A stretch of DNA of 64,000 bases from Crocinitomicaceae bacterium (lineage in GTDB: Bacteria; Bacteroidota; Bacteroidia; Flavobacteriales_D; Crocinitomicaceae): positions 145,912 through 209,911 of the forward strand of contig JAHEIL010000001.1 in assembly GCA_024639405.1 (NCBI GenBank), given 5' to 3'. A program made the translations under genes and the position numbers. The notes below the pieces were generated by a model. It did not search any database and was not told the DNA's origin. It worked only from the letters and a program-made list of their open reading frames with translations. Positions 63,748 to 64,000 of the stretch are shown here, in pieces; within the stretch, counting starts at the first letter, position 1; each line of letters begins with the position of its first letter.

Positions 63748-64000
63748 ATGAACAAAGCAGAATTAATTGATGCTATCGCAGCTGAGGCTGGATTATCTAA
63801 AGCAGATGCTAAAAAAGCATTAGACGGATTTGTAAATGCTACAGCTGGAGCATTGAAAAAAGGAGACAGAATTTCTTTGGTTGGATTTGGATCTTTCTCA
63901 GTTTCTAACAGAGCTGCAAGAACAGGACGTAACCCACAAACTGGAAAAGAAATCAAAATCGCTGCTAAAAACGTTGTACGTTTCAAAGCTGGTGCTGAAC
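63748..64000 (+). CDS. hup: HU family DNA-binding protein (3' end cut by window edge)
   Basis: 84 codons visible: [20 protein letters not shown], then [20 protein letters not shown], the beta-arm consensus of HU/IHF, and [18 protein letters not shown]. Only about the last dozen residues should be missing. It is a histone-like nucleoid protein that bends and compacts DNA as a dimer. It has its own strong promoter and is not linked to fmt. Confidence 0.95.
   Translation, partial: MNKAELIDAIAAEAGLSKADAKKALDGFVNATAGALKKGDRISLVGFGSFSVSNRAARTGRNPQTGKEIKIAAKNVVRFKAGAE

Overview
The window looks like a chromosomal segment of a low-GC member of the Bacteroidetes, most likely order Flavobacteriales (a Fluviicola/Crocinitomix-like or related lineage is plausible but not proven). 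The evidence is the Bacteroidetes-type promoter core (TAnnTTTG a few bases to tens of bases before many starts), a type III glutamine synthetase, a secreted subtilase with a type IX secretion sorting tail, and lineage-typical families (DUF4301, DUF3822, DUF4159, DUF5606, DUF4956 with VTC, DCC thiol oxidoreductase). No rRNA, tRNA, transposase, prophage or CRISPR array was seen. Nearly all of it is ordinary housekeeping and envelope genes packed in short operons. Several junctions overlap by one base (TAATG or TGATG) or four bases (ATGA), which suggests translational coupling.

Layout. 1-2002: sugar kinase (cut by the window edge) and a PLP aminotransferase. 2156-3897: a PlsC-like and an OlsB-like acyltransferase, a probable glycine/amino-acid lipid pair. 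3882-6092: DUF4301 and a methyltransferase. 6089-9242: an operon of secreted protein, ECF sigma factor and membrane anti-sigma-like protein, then an orphan NarL-type response regulator. 9376-11562: glutamine synthetase III. 11784-13510: dnaX, split by a run of ten A where a -1 shift is needed to make full-length tau. It is followed by a pure 8-bp tandem repeat. 13755-16627: two outer-membrane barrel-like proteins. 16948-17592: endonuclease III without its Fe-S cysteines. 17593-20250: an AT-rich accessory patch with two hypothetical envelope proteins and a DUF4160/DUF2442-HTH toxin-antitoxin-like pair behind a 20-bp near-palindromic operator. 20246-24618: lgt, trhO, a NUDIX hydrolase, a ZIP transporter, ndk and two small-RNA candidates that resemble each other. 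24749-30560: pepT-holA-rsmE-DUF4159, a sialate O-acetylesterase and fructose-6-phosphate aldolase. 30612-39161: two divergent subtilases, DUF5606, an M3 peptidase and a thioredoxin-fold protein.

46192-37743 is one long minus-strand operon of nine genes. It starts with an epimerase-CBS fusion, a DAHP synthase, a KdsC-like phosphatase with an extra N-terminal domain and an alanine-dehydrogenase-like enzyme, and continues into an MFS carrier, DUF3822, rsmD, coaD and the thioredoxin-fold protein. 46302-47521 holds a hydrolase and a DCC protein. Upstream of the DCC gene is a structured RNA of about 225 nt whose long-range closing stem competes with a terminator hairpin (6S-like RNA or a cis-acting attenuator). 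47890-54568 holds methyltransferases, dnaB, a secreted GATase1-like protein and gyrB. 54705-59934 holds glutathione peroxidase, OmpA, the VTC/DUF4956 pair, YihY and an orphan ABC ATPase. 60094-63553 is the rlmI-MATE-fmt operon, and an HU gene runs off the end.

The observations most worth a second look are the 47.5-kb structured RNA, the dnaX slippery run, the two related sRNA candidates, the sugar-acid-like gene cluster at 43.5-46.2 kb and the autoregulated toxin-antitoxin-like module at 19.2-20.0 kb.
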